DNA of 17,683 bases from Pseudomonadota bacterium (GTDB lineage Bacteria; Pseudomonadota; Gammaproteobacteria; Burkholderiales; Thiobacillaceae), in assembly GCA_021836225.1 (NCBI GenBank), contig JAKBJA010000110.1:1-17683 (forward strand), given 5' to 3'. The position numbers were made by a program, and so were the translations under genes. Position 1 is the stretch's first letter; each line of letters opens with the position of its first letter. Below, one piece after another: positions 1 to 7,532 of the stretch. The notes below the pieces were generated by a model. That model saw only the letters and a program-made list of their open reading frames with translations, was not told the DNA's origin and made no database searches.

Positions 1-861
1 GAGGTCCGCCATGTTGGAGGGCACGATCAGAGTGTTGCCGGTCTTGGCGATACCGGCGAAGGCTTCGACATACTTTTCCGCCACTTTCAGATTCACCGCC
101 TGCATGCCGCCGGGCAGCTCGACCGCACGCGCGACGCGGGCGATCGCTTCGGCGTTGGCGGCGGCAATGGCCTTGATCGCCTCGGCCTCGCCCTGCGCGA
201 CGTTGATCGCGGCCTGCATCTCGCCTTCTGATTGCTGAATCGCGGCATTGCGCTCGCCGGTGGCGATGTTGATCTGTTCCTGCATGCGGCCTTCGGATGA
301 GGCGATCAGCGCGCGCTTCTCGCGCTCGGCGGTGATCTGGCGCTGCATGGCGTGCAGGATTTCCTTCGGTGGCGTGAGGTCCTTGATCTCGTAGCGCAGC
401 ACCTTGACGCCCCAGTTGGTCGAAGCCTCGTTCAGCGCCATCACCACGCCGCGGTTGATTTCCTCACGCTCCTCGAAGGTGCGGTCGAGCTCCATGCGGC
501 CGATCAGCGAACGCAGCGTGGTCTGCGCCAGTTGCGACACCGCCGAGATGTAGTCGCTCGAACCGTAGGACGCCATCTTCGGGTCGGTCACCTGGAAGTA
601 CAGAATGCCATCCACCGCGAGCTGGGTGTTGTCGCGCGTGATGCAGACCTGGCTCGGTACGTCGAGCGGGATTTCCTTAAGTGAGTGCTTGTAGGCGACC
701 GCGTCGACGAACGGAATGACCAGGTTGAGGCCGGGGCCGAGCACGGCATGAAACTTCCCGAGTCGTTCGACCACCCAGGCGTTCTGCTGCGGAACCACGC
801 GGATTCCCTTGGCGACAACGATGCCGATGACAATGAGGATGACCAGTGCGACGACGTCCAT
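1..861 (-). CDS. SPFH/Band 7 (stomatin/paraslipin-like) membrane protein, C-terminus cut by window edge
   Basis: 287 codons are visible and the frame is still open at base 1, so the C-terminus is missing. The start ATG at 861 is preceded by an AGGGAGAA ribosome binding site. Residues 1-17 form a hydrophobic N-terminal membrane anchor. The SPFH core follows, with VVERLGKFHAVLGPGLN and then PFVDAV, and a TRDNTQLAVDGILYFQVTD stretch typical of stomatins. From about residue 180 an Ala/Glu-rich region (AEREKRALIASSEGRMQEQI) is the usual coiled-coil oligomerisation segment. Family members form large ring or cage assemblies in membrane microdomains and often control proteases or membrane fluidity. 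The NfeD gene 16 bp upstream is the classical partner (compare E. coli qmcA-ybbJ). The family call is firm; the specific role is inferred. Confidence 0.93.
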   Translation of the reverse strand, partial: MDVVALVILIVIGIVVAKGIRVVPQQNAWVVERLGKFHAVLGPGLNLVIPFVDAVAYKHSLKEIPLDVPSQVCITRDNTQLAVDGILYFQVTDPKMASYGSSDYISAVSQLAQTTLRSLIGRMELDRTFEEREEINRGVVMALNEASTNWGVKVLRYEIKDLTPPKEILHAMQRQITAEREKRALIASSEGRMQEQINIATGERNAAIQQSEGEMQAAINVAQGEAEAIKAIAAANAEAIARVARAVELPGGMQAVNLKVAEKYVEAFAGIAKTGNTLIVPSNMADL

Positions 862-877
862 TTATTTTCTCCCTTGA

Positions 878-1285
878 TTAATTGCCCAGAACCAGCGTAT
901 TGCCCTTGAATGCACGGATCACCAGGGGACGCGTGCTGTCGACGCCGGCTGATTCGGCTTCGGCATCCCACAGCGCGCCCCGGTATTTGACCTTGCCGCG
1001 GTCGCCCTGCCAGGTCTCGATCTCTACGGTCTGGCCGATGTCCATGTCCTGCACCGAGGACTCCGGATGCGTGGTACTGCGCTTCCAGTGGCGCAACGCC
1101 AGGGTGCCCAGCGCAGCGATCCCACCAGCCGTGAGCAACTGCGCCACCATGCCGGCGCCAAGCCAGGCGGCCAGACCTGCAGCCGCAGCAGCCAGACCAT
1201 ACACCAGCAGATAGAACGTCCCGCTGGTGAGCTCCACCCCCACCAGCACGGCCGCAAGAATCCACCACAGCAAATAAGCCTGCAT
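878..1285 (-). CDS. NfeD-like membrane protein, short form
   Basis: This 135-residue protein has hydrophobic segments at about residues 4-22, 27-45 and 47-63, followed by a soluble C-terminal region (about 80-135) rich in beta strands and glycine (DIGQTVEIETWQGDRGKVKY, ending VIRAFKGNTLVLGN). This is the layout of short NfeD proteins: membrane helices plus an OB-fold, without the N-terminal serine protease domain of long NfeD. The start is supported by a strong AGAGGAGA site. It lies directly upstream of the SPFH gene, the conserved partner pair; short NfeD is thought to act with the SPFH protein in membrane quality control. It is 34 bp downstream of the second TPM gene, so it is probably cotranscribed with it. 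Confidence 0.9.
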   Translation of the reverse strand: MQAYLLWWILAAVLVGVELTSGTFYLLVYGLAAAAAGLAAWLGAGMVAQLLTAGGIAALGTLALRHWKRSTTHPESSVQDMDIGQTVEIETWQGDRGKVKYRGALWDAEAESAGVDSTRPLVIRAFKGNTLVLGN

Positions 1286-1319
1286 CGCTTCTCCTCTTTA
1301 TATTGATATCCAGCGCGCG

Positions 1320-1832
1320 CTAACGCCCTCGCGGCACAATCACCGGTCGATTCGCCAGTTCGTCCGGATTATCCCCCGAGGGCGGAAAATGTTCCGCCAG
1401 CAGGTCGCTGATCCGGGCAATGCCGGCCAGCGCGCCCTGCTCGAACTGGCCGTTGCGGAACGCGGCTTCCATCGTTTGCGCCACCTGCTCCCACACTGCC
1501 GGATCGACGCGGCCTGCGATGCCGCGGTCGGCGACGATTTCGATGTCGTGGTCGGCCAGCAGCAGATAGATCAGCACGCCGCTGTTGTGCTCGGTGTCCC
1601 ACACACGCAGATTGGAGAATATCTCGACTGCGCGTTCGCGCCCGCTCATGCCGCGCCACACAAGAGATGGGGCGAGGCTGTTCTCGATGGCAAAGCGAAT
1701 TTCGCCGCCGTGACGCTTTTCGGAATTCCGCACGGCGGCCTCGATCGCATCGAGCGTGGCATGCGGAAATGCGCGCCGCCACGCCCACGGTGGGATGAAG
1801 AGATGTCTGAACCAGCGCTTGATATTCACCAT
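1320..1832 (-). CDS. TPM-domain protein (second of two), short and lacking a signal peptide
   Basis: A 170-residue protein. The ATG at 1832 overlaps the stop of the upstream TPM gene (ATGGTGA), which fixes the start by translational coupling; longer in-frame extensions lie wholly inside the upstream gene. Visible TPM-fold features are the helix ATLDAIEAAVRNSEKRHGGE, the strand EIRFAIE, and VLIYLLLADHDIEIVADRGI, followed by an amphipathic helical region (VWEQVAQTMEAAF). There is no signal peptide or clear transmembrane helix; the N-terminus (WFRHLFIPPWAWRRAF) is amphipathic and basic and could associate with the membrane. The TPM domain takes its name from the TLP18.3, Psb32 and MOLO-1 proteins; plant members have been assigned phosphatase activity and a role in photosystem II repair. 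In bacteria, TPM genes commonly sit beside lemA, as here. The molecular function is unproven. Confidence 0.85.
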   Translation of the reverse strand: MVNIKRWFRHLFIPPWAWRRAFPHATLDAIEAAVRNSEKRHGGEIRFAIENSLAPSLVWRGMSGRERAVEIFSNLRVWDTEHNSGVLIYLLLADHDIEIVADRGIAGRVDPAVWEQVAQTMEAAFRNGQFEQGALAGIARISDLLAEHFPPSGDNPDELANRPVIVPRGR

Positions 1833-2668
1833 GAGCCCGATGCGCCTCCGCCGCCGAATCCGCCTCCGCCGCCGCCCCACGAGCCGCCGCCCCCCCCTCC
1901 ACCGAATCCGCCTCCGCCGCCACTGGACCAGCCGCCGCCGTGGCGAAATCCCGAGGCCACGCCGGCAAACACGAACACGGCAATGAACAGCAACACCGGG
2001 GTGAATCCCAGCAGCATCGCGCCCACCGCCCCGCTGCCGAGCGCGGCAATTCCGCCTGCGGCCGGGCGGCTCATCAGCATGGAGAGCAGCCAACCCGCAA
2101 CGATGCCGCCGATGATAAGGATGACGAAGGGACCATCGTCCCCGCTGCCGCCTGTCCCGCTGGGCGGCGGCAACTGCTCGCCTTCGATCAGCCGCATCAG
2201 CTGCTGCACGCCCGAATCAATGCCGCCGTAATAATCGCCCGCCTTGAAGTATGGCGTGATGGTTTCGGCGATCACCCGCTTGGCGATGGCATCGGGAATC
2301 GCGCCCTCCAGCCCGTAGCCGACTTCCAGCCGTAACGTGCGGTCATCCCTGGCGACGATCAGGATCACGCCGTCGTCGATTTTCGTGCGGCCGATTTTCC
2401 ATTTCTCGGCAACGCGGATTCCGAACTGGGCGATATCTTCGGGCAGGGTGGTCGGTACGATCAGCACCGCAATCTGGCTTCCCTGTTGCGCTTCGAAGGC
2501 GGCCAGCTTGCTTTCCAGCGCGGCAACCTGATCGGCACTCAGCGTGGCAGTCAGATCGGTTACGCGGCGCGACAGCTCGGGCACCGCCACCTGGGCCCAG
2601 GCAGACAGCGCAAACAGCAGCAGAAAGAAACCAAGCGCAGCGCGCGCCCGGCTGTTCAAGGCGGACAA
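1826..2668 (-). CDS. TPM-domain membrane protein, YgcG type, with glycine-rich tail
   Basis: This 280-residue protein has a signal peptide (about residues 1-25, ending ALSAWA), a TPM domain at about 30-160 with the conserved KIDDGVILIVARDDR and VGYGLEGAIPD blocks, and two hydrophobic segments (about 180-198 and 214-238). It ends in an extremely Gly/Ser/Trp-rich tail. This is the standard YgcG layout: periplasmic TPM domain, membrane anchor, low-complexity tail. The frame has no ATG near its 5' end; the likely start is TTG at 2668, five bases after the lemA stop, with no Shine-Dalgarno, so translation is probably coupled to lemA. An alternative TTG at 2659 would give a shorter signal peptide. 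It overlaps the next TPM gene by 7 bp. Confidence 0.9.
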   Translation of the reverse strand: MSALNSRARAALGFFLLLFALSAWAQVAVPELSRRVTDLTATLSADQVAALESKLAAFEAQQGSQIAVLIVPTTLPEDIAQFGIRVAEKWKIGRTKIDDGVILIVARDDRTLRLEVGYGLEGAIPDAIAKRVIAETITPYFKAGDYYGGIDSGVQQLMRLIEGEQLPPPSGTGGSGDDGPFVILIIGGIVAGWLLSMLMSRPAAGGIAALGSGAVGAMLLGFTPVLLFIAVFVFAGVASGFRHGGGWSSGGGGGFGGGGGGGSWGGGGGGFGGGGASGSW

Positions 2669-2673
2669 CCGGA

Positions 2674-3372
2674 TCAGTAGCCGTGCGACAGACTGCCGGA
2701 GGCGTCGCCGCCGCTTGCTGGTGCAGCCGGCGCCGGCGTGGGCGCTGCTGCCGGTGCAGGTGCGAGGGTCGGCGTGCCGAAATCGACCTTCGGCGGCACG
2801 GCGATGGCTTTCTCGTCTTCCACGGTGAAGGTCGGCTTGGTTTTGAAACCGAACAGCATCGCGGTGAGGTTGGACGGGAAGGAGCGCACCGTGACGTTGT
2901 AGGTCTTCACCGCGGCGATATAGCGGTTGCGCGCGACGGTGATGCGGTTCTCGGTGCCTTCGAGCTGCGCCTGCAGGTCGCGGAACAGGCCGTCGGCCTT
3001 CAGTTGCGGATAGTTTTCCGCCACCAGCAGCAGGCGCGAGATCGCGCCGGTGAGCTCACCCTGCGCGGCGATGAATTTCTGGAACGCCGCCTCGTCGTTG
3101 ATGAGTTCGGGCGTCGCCTGGATCGCGCCGACGCGGGCACGCGCCTCGGTCACCGAGGTGAACACCTCCTGCTCGTGTGCCGCGTAGCCCTTCACCACGT
3201 TGACCAGGTTCGGCACCAGGTCGGCACGCCGCTGGTACTGGTTGAGCACCTCGGCCCAGGTGGCCTTGATGTCCTCATCGGTCGTCTGCAGGGTGTTGTA
3301 GCCGCAGCCGGAAAGGGTCAACGCCATGAATGTTGCGCCTACCCATTTGAATGCATTGCGCCAATTGAACAT
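2674..3372 (-). CDS. lemA: LemA family lipoprotein
   Basis: A 232-residue LemA protein. An N-terminal hydrophobic stretch ends in a lipobox (LSGC, Cys23), so it should be a lipoprotein. The LemA hallmark RRADLVPNLVNVVKGYAAHE occurs near residue 50, followed by long helices (FTSVTEARARVG, AISRLLLVAENYPQLKA) and the family signature LEGTENRITVARNRYIAAVKTYN, then FPSNLTAMLFGFK. The C-terminal tail is Pro/Ala-rich low complexity and likely disordered. The start ATG has a perfect AGGAGG site. LemA proteins are membrane-anchored helical bundles of unclear function, conserved next to TPM genes, exactly as here. Known members are often not lipidated, so the lipobox is a mild variation. Confidence 0.95.
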   Translation of the reverse strand: MFNWRNAFKWVGATFMALTLSGCGYNTLQTTDEDIKATWAEVLNQYQRRADLVPNLVNVVKGYAAHEQEVFTSVTEARARVGAIQATPELINDEAAFQKFIAAQGELTGAISRLLLVAENYPQLKADGLFRDLQAQLEGTENRITVARNRYIAAVKTYNVTVRSFPSNLTAMLFGFKTKPTFTVEDEKAIAVPPKVDFGTPTLAPAPAAAPTPAPAAPASGGDASGSLSHGY

Positions 3373-3405
3373 GTCAGCCTCCTGTGATTGTTGTATGAGC
3401 TTAGT

Positions 3406-4458
3406 CTACGCCACGCCCCAAGTGGCAAACAGCGGGTCGGATTCGACGAGCTTGTCGGCGTAACGGTCGTCCTTGGGGCGCTTGAGGCCGCGCTCGACGT
3501 AGGTCTCCACCTTCTTGAACCCGGCCTGCTTGATCAGCGTGCCGACCCAGGCCATGCGCTCCATCGGGTGCAGTTCGGTCCACAGCTTGATGACCTTGGG
3601 CGGGAAGTAGCGGTGCGACAGCGTCACCACGAACATGCTGCCCGGCTTCAGTACGCGTTTGACCTCCGCCACGATCTTGTGCGGCTGGGTCAGGTATTCG
3701 AACGATACGGTGCACACCACGGCGTCAAAGCTGGCGTCGGGGAACGGCAGCGTGGGGTCGGCGTTGATGTCCTTGACGATGCGTTCGGCGAGCTGCGGGT
3801 TATCGTCCAGTTCCTCGGCGTTGAGTCCCAGGCCGACGGCGGATTGCACCGTGTCGGGCAGGTGCGAGCGCCAGCCCGCCATCAGGTCGAGCACCTTCGC
3901 GTTCTCCGGTAGCACGGTGCGGTACAGTGCCTGGATGCGGCGTGCGCACACGGCGTCGACGTGGGTGACCTTGCGGGCGAGCGAATAGAACTCGGTATCG
4001 GGGAACTCGTCCTCGCGGCGGAATGCATCCGGCCCCTCGAAATCGGTCGGGGTCTGCATCTGCGTCTCCATGCCGCTCCATTCCAGCAACTGCTCCACCT
4101 TGCCGATGGGCTCGGTCGAGACATCGCTCTTGCCGCTGTCGATGCTGAAGATGCGGCCCTGCAGCGGGTGGCTGAAATTGGCGACGAAGCTGGCTTCGCT
4201 CAGCTTCATCACGCGGAACATCGGGCCAGGGGCGTCGTCGGCATACAGCAGTTGCGAGGGGTAGAAGCGCCCCAGTTTCAGCGGGGCGATGTCGCTGCGA
4301 AACACTTCGTTCGGCACCTCGTGCTCGATCTTCGGGCCGACGTCGACCTGGGCGTCGACCGGCGGGGTGTCGCCCGGCATCCAGATCACCACCTGATGGC
4401 GGCCGAGGTCGGAAAAATAGTTGACGCGAAAGCGCAGCGCGGAATGCAGGAGTTTCAT
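3406..4458 (-). CDS. SAM-dependent methyltransferase (type 11) with SlyD-like N-terminal segment
   Basis: 350 residues. The C-terminal half (about 185-320) is a class I methyltransferase: motif I is KVLDLMAGWRSHLP (188-201), an unusual form without GxGxG that I recall from plant and proteobacterial relatives. VVCTVSFEYLTQP and EVKRVLKPGSMFVV are the motif IV/V equivalents. The N-terminal part (about 45-107) resembles the second half of SlyD/FKBP-type isomerases, with FVANFSHPLQGRIFSI matching the family's DFNHPLAGKTL pattern. It lacks a complete FKBP domain, so isomerase activity is doubtful. The ATG lies 4 bp after the glycosylase stop, so the two are cotranscribed. Substrate unknown. Confidence 0.8.
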   Translation of the reverse strand: MKLLHSALRFRVNYFSDLGRHQVVIWMPGDTPPVDAQVDVGPKIEHEVPNEVFRSDIAPLKLGRFYPSQLLYADDAPGPMFRVMKLSEASFVANFSHPLQGRIFSIDSGKSDVSTEPIGKVEQLLEWSGMETQMQTPTDFEGPDAFRREDEFPDTEFYSLARKVTHVDAVCARRIQALYRTVLPENAKVLDLMAGWRSHLPDTVQSAVGLGLNAEELDDNPQLAERIVKDINADPTLPFPDASFDAVVCTVSFEYLTQPHKIVAEVKRVLKPGSMFVVTLSHRYFPPKVIKLWTELHPMERMAWVGTLIKQAGFKKVETYVERGLKRPKDDRYADKLVESDPLFATWGVA

Positions 4459-4462
4459 TGGA

Positions 4463-5116
4463 TCAGGATTCAGGGTTCACGGATAAATAGGTGCGACGGG
4501 CGAGGCACAGGTCCTCCCATGCGCGCGCCTTGTCTGGCAGGTTGCGCAGCAGGTAGGCCGGATGGTAGGTCACCACCAGCGGAACGTCCTGGAACCGGTG
4601 CACCCGGCCGCGCAGGCGGGCGATCGCCTCGTCGGTGCCGAGCAGGCTCTGCGCAGCGAAGCGGCCCAGCGCAAGGATGAGTTTCGGCCGGATGAGTTCG
4701 ATCTGTGCCAGCAGATAAGGGCGGCACGCGGCCACCTCGTCCGGCTCGGGATTGCGGTTGCCGGGTGGACGCGATTTCAGCACGTTGGTGATGTAGACGT
4801 TGTCGCCGCGTTTGAGGCCGATCGACGCCAGCATGGCGTCGAGCAGCTTGCCGGCCTGGCCGACGAAGGGCTCGCCCTGCGCGTCCTCGTCGGCACCCGG
4901 CGCCTCGCCGATGATCAGCCAATCGGCGTTGCGGTCGCCCACGCCGAGCACGCCCTGGGTACGGGTGGCGGAAAGCTTGCAGGCGGTGCAATGGGAGACG
5001 GCATCGGCCAGCGTCTCCCAGGTGTAGGCAGGTGCGGCCTCGGGGGTGGGCGCCTCGCGCAGCCGCCAGACCGGGCCGATGCCGAGCTCGCTTAATACGT
5101 CGTCGCGGCTCAGCAT
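4463..5116 (-). CDS. Uracil-DNA glycosylase, family 4/5-like (Fe-S type), with one cluster cysteine replaced
   Basis: A 217-residue enzyme that should excise uracil from DNA to start base-excision repair. The catalytic and binding motifs are [12 protein letters not shown] (70-81), [11 protein letters not shown] and HPAYLLRN (185-192). Family 4 enzymes hold a 4Fe-4S cluster with four cysteines. Here C43 and C46 (HCTACK) and C131 (AACRPYL) are present, but the cysteine expected in the NVxKCRPP segment is serine (S115, codon TCG). The N-terminal extension of about 40 residues with Pro/Ala is usual for proteobacterial members. The start ATG at 5116 overlaps the rimI stop (ATGCTGA), arguing against the longer open frame further upstream. 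It probably lies in an operon with tsaB and rimI. Confidence 0.9.
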   Translation of the reverse strand: MLSRDDVLSELGIGPVWRLREAPTPEAAPAYTWETLADAVSHCTACKLSATRTQGVLGVGDRNADWLIIGEAPGADEDAQGEPFVGQAGKLLDAMLASIGLKRGDNVYITNVLKSRPPGNRNPEPDEVAACRPYLLAQIELIRPKLILALGRFAAQSLLGTDEAIARLRGRVHRFQDVPLVVTYHPAYLLRNLPDKARAWEDLCLARRTYLSVNPES

Positions 5117-5577
5117 GACAACTCCTTTTTCATGATGAGCGCGTCCTCGCGGCCCTCGCGCGCGGGGTAATAGCCGCGACGCACCGCCAGGTCGACAAAG
5201 GCATGACTGTGATACAGCGAAATGGCAGCGGTATTGGACGTCCGCACTTCGAGAAACAGGCTGCTGGCCTTGTGATCGCAGGCGCGCGCCAGGCAGTGCT
5301 CGAGCAGGTCGCGTCCGAGGCCGTGGCGTCGCCAAATCGGCGCAATGGTGAGATTGAGCAGATGCGCTTCTCCCGCCGCCGCCATCAACACGTAATAGCC
5401 GATGATTTCACCATCGGCTTCGCGCACCCACATGCTGTAGCCGGCTCGCAGCGAATCGGCAAAATTGCCCAGCGTCCACGGATACTCGTAACTCGCCAGT
5501 TCGATGCGGTGGATGCGCGGCAGATCGGCCTCGGTCATCGGGCGCACGCGATGCGCGACTTCGAACACGGCGCTCAT
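5110..5577 (-). CDS. rimI: Ribosomal protein S18-alanine N-acetyltransferase (GNAT)
   Basis: 155 residues with a complete GNAT fold: an N-terminal strand (VRPMTEADLPRIHRIELA), the substrate-side YEYPWTLGNFADSL, the acetyl-CoA loop IWRRHGLGRDLLEHCL and the C-terminal LEVRTSNTAAISLYHSHAF, all typical of RimI. RimI acetylates the N-terminal alanine of ribosomal protein S18. Its ATG overlaps the tsaB stop by 4 bp (ATGA), and its end overlaps the glycosylase start. The tsaB-rimI pairing is widespread, which supports the assignment over other GNATs. Confidence 0.94.
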   Translation of the reverse strand: MSAVFEVAHRVRPMTEADLPRIHRIELASYEYPWTLGNFADSLRAGYSMWVREADGEIIGYYVLMAAAGEAHLLNLTIAPIWRRHGLGRDLLEHCLARACDHKASSLFLEVRTSNTAAISLYHSHAFVDLAVRRGYYPAREGREDALIMKKELSC

Positions 5578-6281
5578 GCGGTTTTTTTCCGGCGGCGTTC
5601 GTCCACCGTCAGCGCCACCTTGTCGCGCAGGTAGATCGGCGCGGCGAGCGCAGCGTCCATGCCCTCGCCACGCTCGAATGCACGGGCAGCAAGCGGCGCC
5701 ATCGCCGCGGCGTCGGGCATGAGCGTGTCGTCGATGCACACCAGCCGTGCCGCCAGCCGCGGGCGCAACACTTCGCCCAGCACCGCAAAACCGTTGCCGG
5801 CGCCGACCCATTCGCCCGCAGTGGGAACTGCAACCGATTCGGGCAGCGCCAGCAGCGGCTCGCTGACGGCACGCCAGCCTTTATGCCCTTCAGGGTGCGG
5901 TCCCTCTCGCTGATACGCTGCCCAGTACACCTCGGCCATGCGCGCGTCGAGCACGGTCAGCACCTGGTCCGCGCCGGTCTGCTCGGCGATGGATTCCAGG
6001 GTAGAGACACCCACCACCGGCAGGTCGGCGCCGAACGCGAGGCCCTGCGTCACCGCGCAGGCGATGCGCAGGCCGGTGAACGAGCCGGGGCCGGCGCCGT
6101 AGCCGATGCCGTCGAGTTGGCGCAGGCTGATGTCCGATTCGCGCAGCAGTTCATCCACCATCGGCAGCAAGAGGGAACTATGCCGCTGTTCGGCCAGCAC
6201 CCGGCGCGCCTGGATGCGGCCATCGAGCCACAGCGCCGCCGAGCACCATTCGGTGGAGGTATCGAGAACGAGCAATTTCAT
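5574..6281 (-). CDS. tsaB: tRNA t6A37 synthesis protein TsaB
   Basis: A 235-residue ASKHA-fold protein, the usual length. Diagnostic stretches are MKLLVLDTSTEWCSAAL, the HSSLLLPMVDELL helix and the glycine-rich YGAGPGSFTGLRIA. TsaB is the scaffold partner of TsaD; with TsaE and TsaC it makes N6-threonylcarbamoyladenosine at position 37 of ANN-decoding tRNAs, among them tRNA-Thr such as the one in this window. It lacks the metal-binding His motif of TsaD, as expected. The ATG at 6281 has no Shine-Dalgarno, but an extended -10 box lies 7 bp upstream (see separate entry). Confidence 0.96.
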   Translation of the reverse strand: MKLLVLDTSTEWCSAALWLDGRIQARRVLAEQRHSSLLLPMVDELLRESDISLRQLDGIGYGAGPGSFTGLRIACAVTQGLAFGADLPVVGVSTLESIAEQTGADQVLTVLDARMAEVYWAAYQREGPHPEGHKGWRAVSEPLLALPESVAVPTAGEWVGAGNGFAVLGEVLRPRLAARLVCIDDTLMPDAAAMAPLAARAFERGEGMDAALAAPIYLRDKVALTVDERRRKKTA

Positions 6282-6288
6282 CGGCGGG

Positions 6289-6297
6289 ATTTTAGCA
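6289..6297 (-). promoter_or_regulatory. Extended -10 promoter element before tsaB, possible leaderless start
   Basis: On the minus strand the sequence reads TGCTAAAAT, an extended -10 (TGN plus TAAAAT). Its last base is only 7 nt before the tsaB ATG, and there is no Shine-Dalgarno between. A transcript starting here would begin at or very near the ATG. No convincing -35 is seen at the usual spacing, which is tolerated by extended -10 promoters. Confidence 0.4.
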
Positions 6298-6338
6298 GGC
6301 CCTTGCAGTATGCTCGGGCTGTGGGCGTCCCGATCTGG

Positions 6339-7521
6339 TCAGCGGTCGCCGCGATAGGACACGCGGTAAATCGCGCCGGCGTGGTCGTCCGACACCAGCA
6401 GGCTGCCATCGGGCATGACCAGCACGTCTGCGGGGCGCCCCCAGGCTGACTCACCCTGCTGCCAGCCGCTGACGAAGGGCTCGTAGCTCACCGCACGGTT
6501 GCCCTGCAGGCGCACCATGCTGATCCGGTAGCCGGTTTTGCTGCTGCGGTTCCAGGAGCCGTGTTCGGCGATGAAGACAGCATTGCGGTAGCGTCCTGGA
6601 AACTGCTTGCCGGTATAAAAACGCATGCCCAGGCTGGCCACATGTGCGCCCAGGTTCTGCACTGGCGGCACGAACTCGGCGCAGCGACGCGTCTTGCCGA
6701 ACTCAGGGTCGGCAAGCGTGCCGCCATGGCAATGCGGATAGCCGAAATGCTGACCCAGTCGGCTCAGCCGATTAAGCTCGTCGCGTCTTGCCGAACTCAG
6801 GGTCGGCAAGCGTGCCGCCATGGCAATGCGGATAGCCGAAATGCTGACCCAGTCGGCTCAGCCGATTAAGCTCGTCCGGCGGCGCCTCGTCGCCGAGCCA
6901 GTCGCGCCCGTTGTCGGTGAACCACAGCTCGCCGCTTTGCGGATGCCAGTCGAAGCCCACGCTGTTGCGCACCCCGCGCGCGACGATCTCGATTTTTCCG
7001 CTTGTCACATCCAGTGCGGTAATCGTCGCATAGCGGTCCTGATCGGGCTCGCAGATGTTGCACGGCGCGCCCACAGGCACATAGAGCCTGCCGTCGGGGC
7101 CGAAGGCGATGAATTTCCAGCCGTGATGGGCGTCGCCCGGGTAGCCGCTGCTGACGGTTTCGGGACGCGGCGGCTTGTTCAGATGGGCTTCGATGTCGCG
7201 CAGCCGCAGGATGCGGCTCACCGCCGACACGTACAGATCGCCGTCGCGGAATGCCACGCCGACCGGCAAATTCAATCCGTCAGCGACCACCACCGGCTTG
7301 CGCTCGCCCTGCAGCGGAATTGCATACACCTTGCCGGCGCGCATGCTGCCGACGAACAGGGTGTGTTTGCCGAGCGCCATCTGGCGTGCGTTGGGCACGC
7401 GGGCGAACAGCTCGATCTCGAATCCGGGCGGCAGTCTCAGGCTGGCGAGCGGCAAGGATTCCGCAGCCGCCTGCGCCAGCCAGCCGAACGCCATCAGGAT
7501 GATTATGATCGGCCGATTCAT
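6339..7521 (-). pseudogene. PQQ-dependent sugar (L-sorbosone-type) dehydrogenase, frameshifted by a 94-bp tandem duplication
   Basis: The start ATG at 7521 follows a good GGAGGA site and a signal peptide (about 22 residues, ending AQAAAES). The beta-propeller sequence includes RLPPGFEIELFARVPNARQM, DAHHGWKFIAFGPDGRLYV, VRNSVGFDWHP, FTDNGRDWLGDE and, after the break, FIAEHGSWNRS and SAWGRPADVLVMPDGSLLV, the pattern of soluble glucose/sorbosone dehydrogenases. Translation from 7521 stops at 6772 after 249 residues. Cause: bases 6688-6782 are repeated at 6782-6876 with a period of 94, which is not divisible by three. Removing one copy restores a single 362-residue frame ending at 6339, so the lesion is recent or an assembly error. 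The downstream piece could only be made by reinitiation. Confidence 0.88.
6688..6876. repeat. Perfect 94-bp direct tandem duplication inside the dehydrogenase gene
   Basis: Bases 6688-6782 match bases 6782-6876 exactly; the flanking bases (6687/6781 and 6783/6877) differ. The copies are adjacent with one shared base. Perfect identity points to a very recent event, and such repeats can be lost again by replication slippage. Confidence 0.97.
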
Positions 7522-7532
7522 GACATCCTCCT

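Noticed and set aside
1845..1945. Trinucleotide-like repeat tract
   Set aside because: It is coding low complexity (Gly-rich tail of the YgcG-type protein), standard for that family, not a separate repeat element.
1389..2231. Plus-strand frame encoding a proline-rich protein with long Pro runs
   Set aside because: It is the antisense of the glycine-rich tail and TPM domains of two well-supported minus-strand genes.
4463..5335. 290-codon version of the uracil-DNA glycosylase with an upstream extension
   Set aside because: The extra 73 codons overlap rimI in another frame; the ATG at 5116 overlaps the rimI stop in the usual coupled manner.
6339..6821. Separate 160-residue gene starting inside the duplication
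   Set aside because: Its first 13 residues come from reading the repeat in the wrong frame; the rest is the C-terminus of the dehydrogenase.
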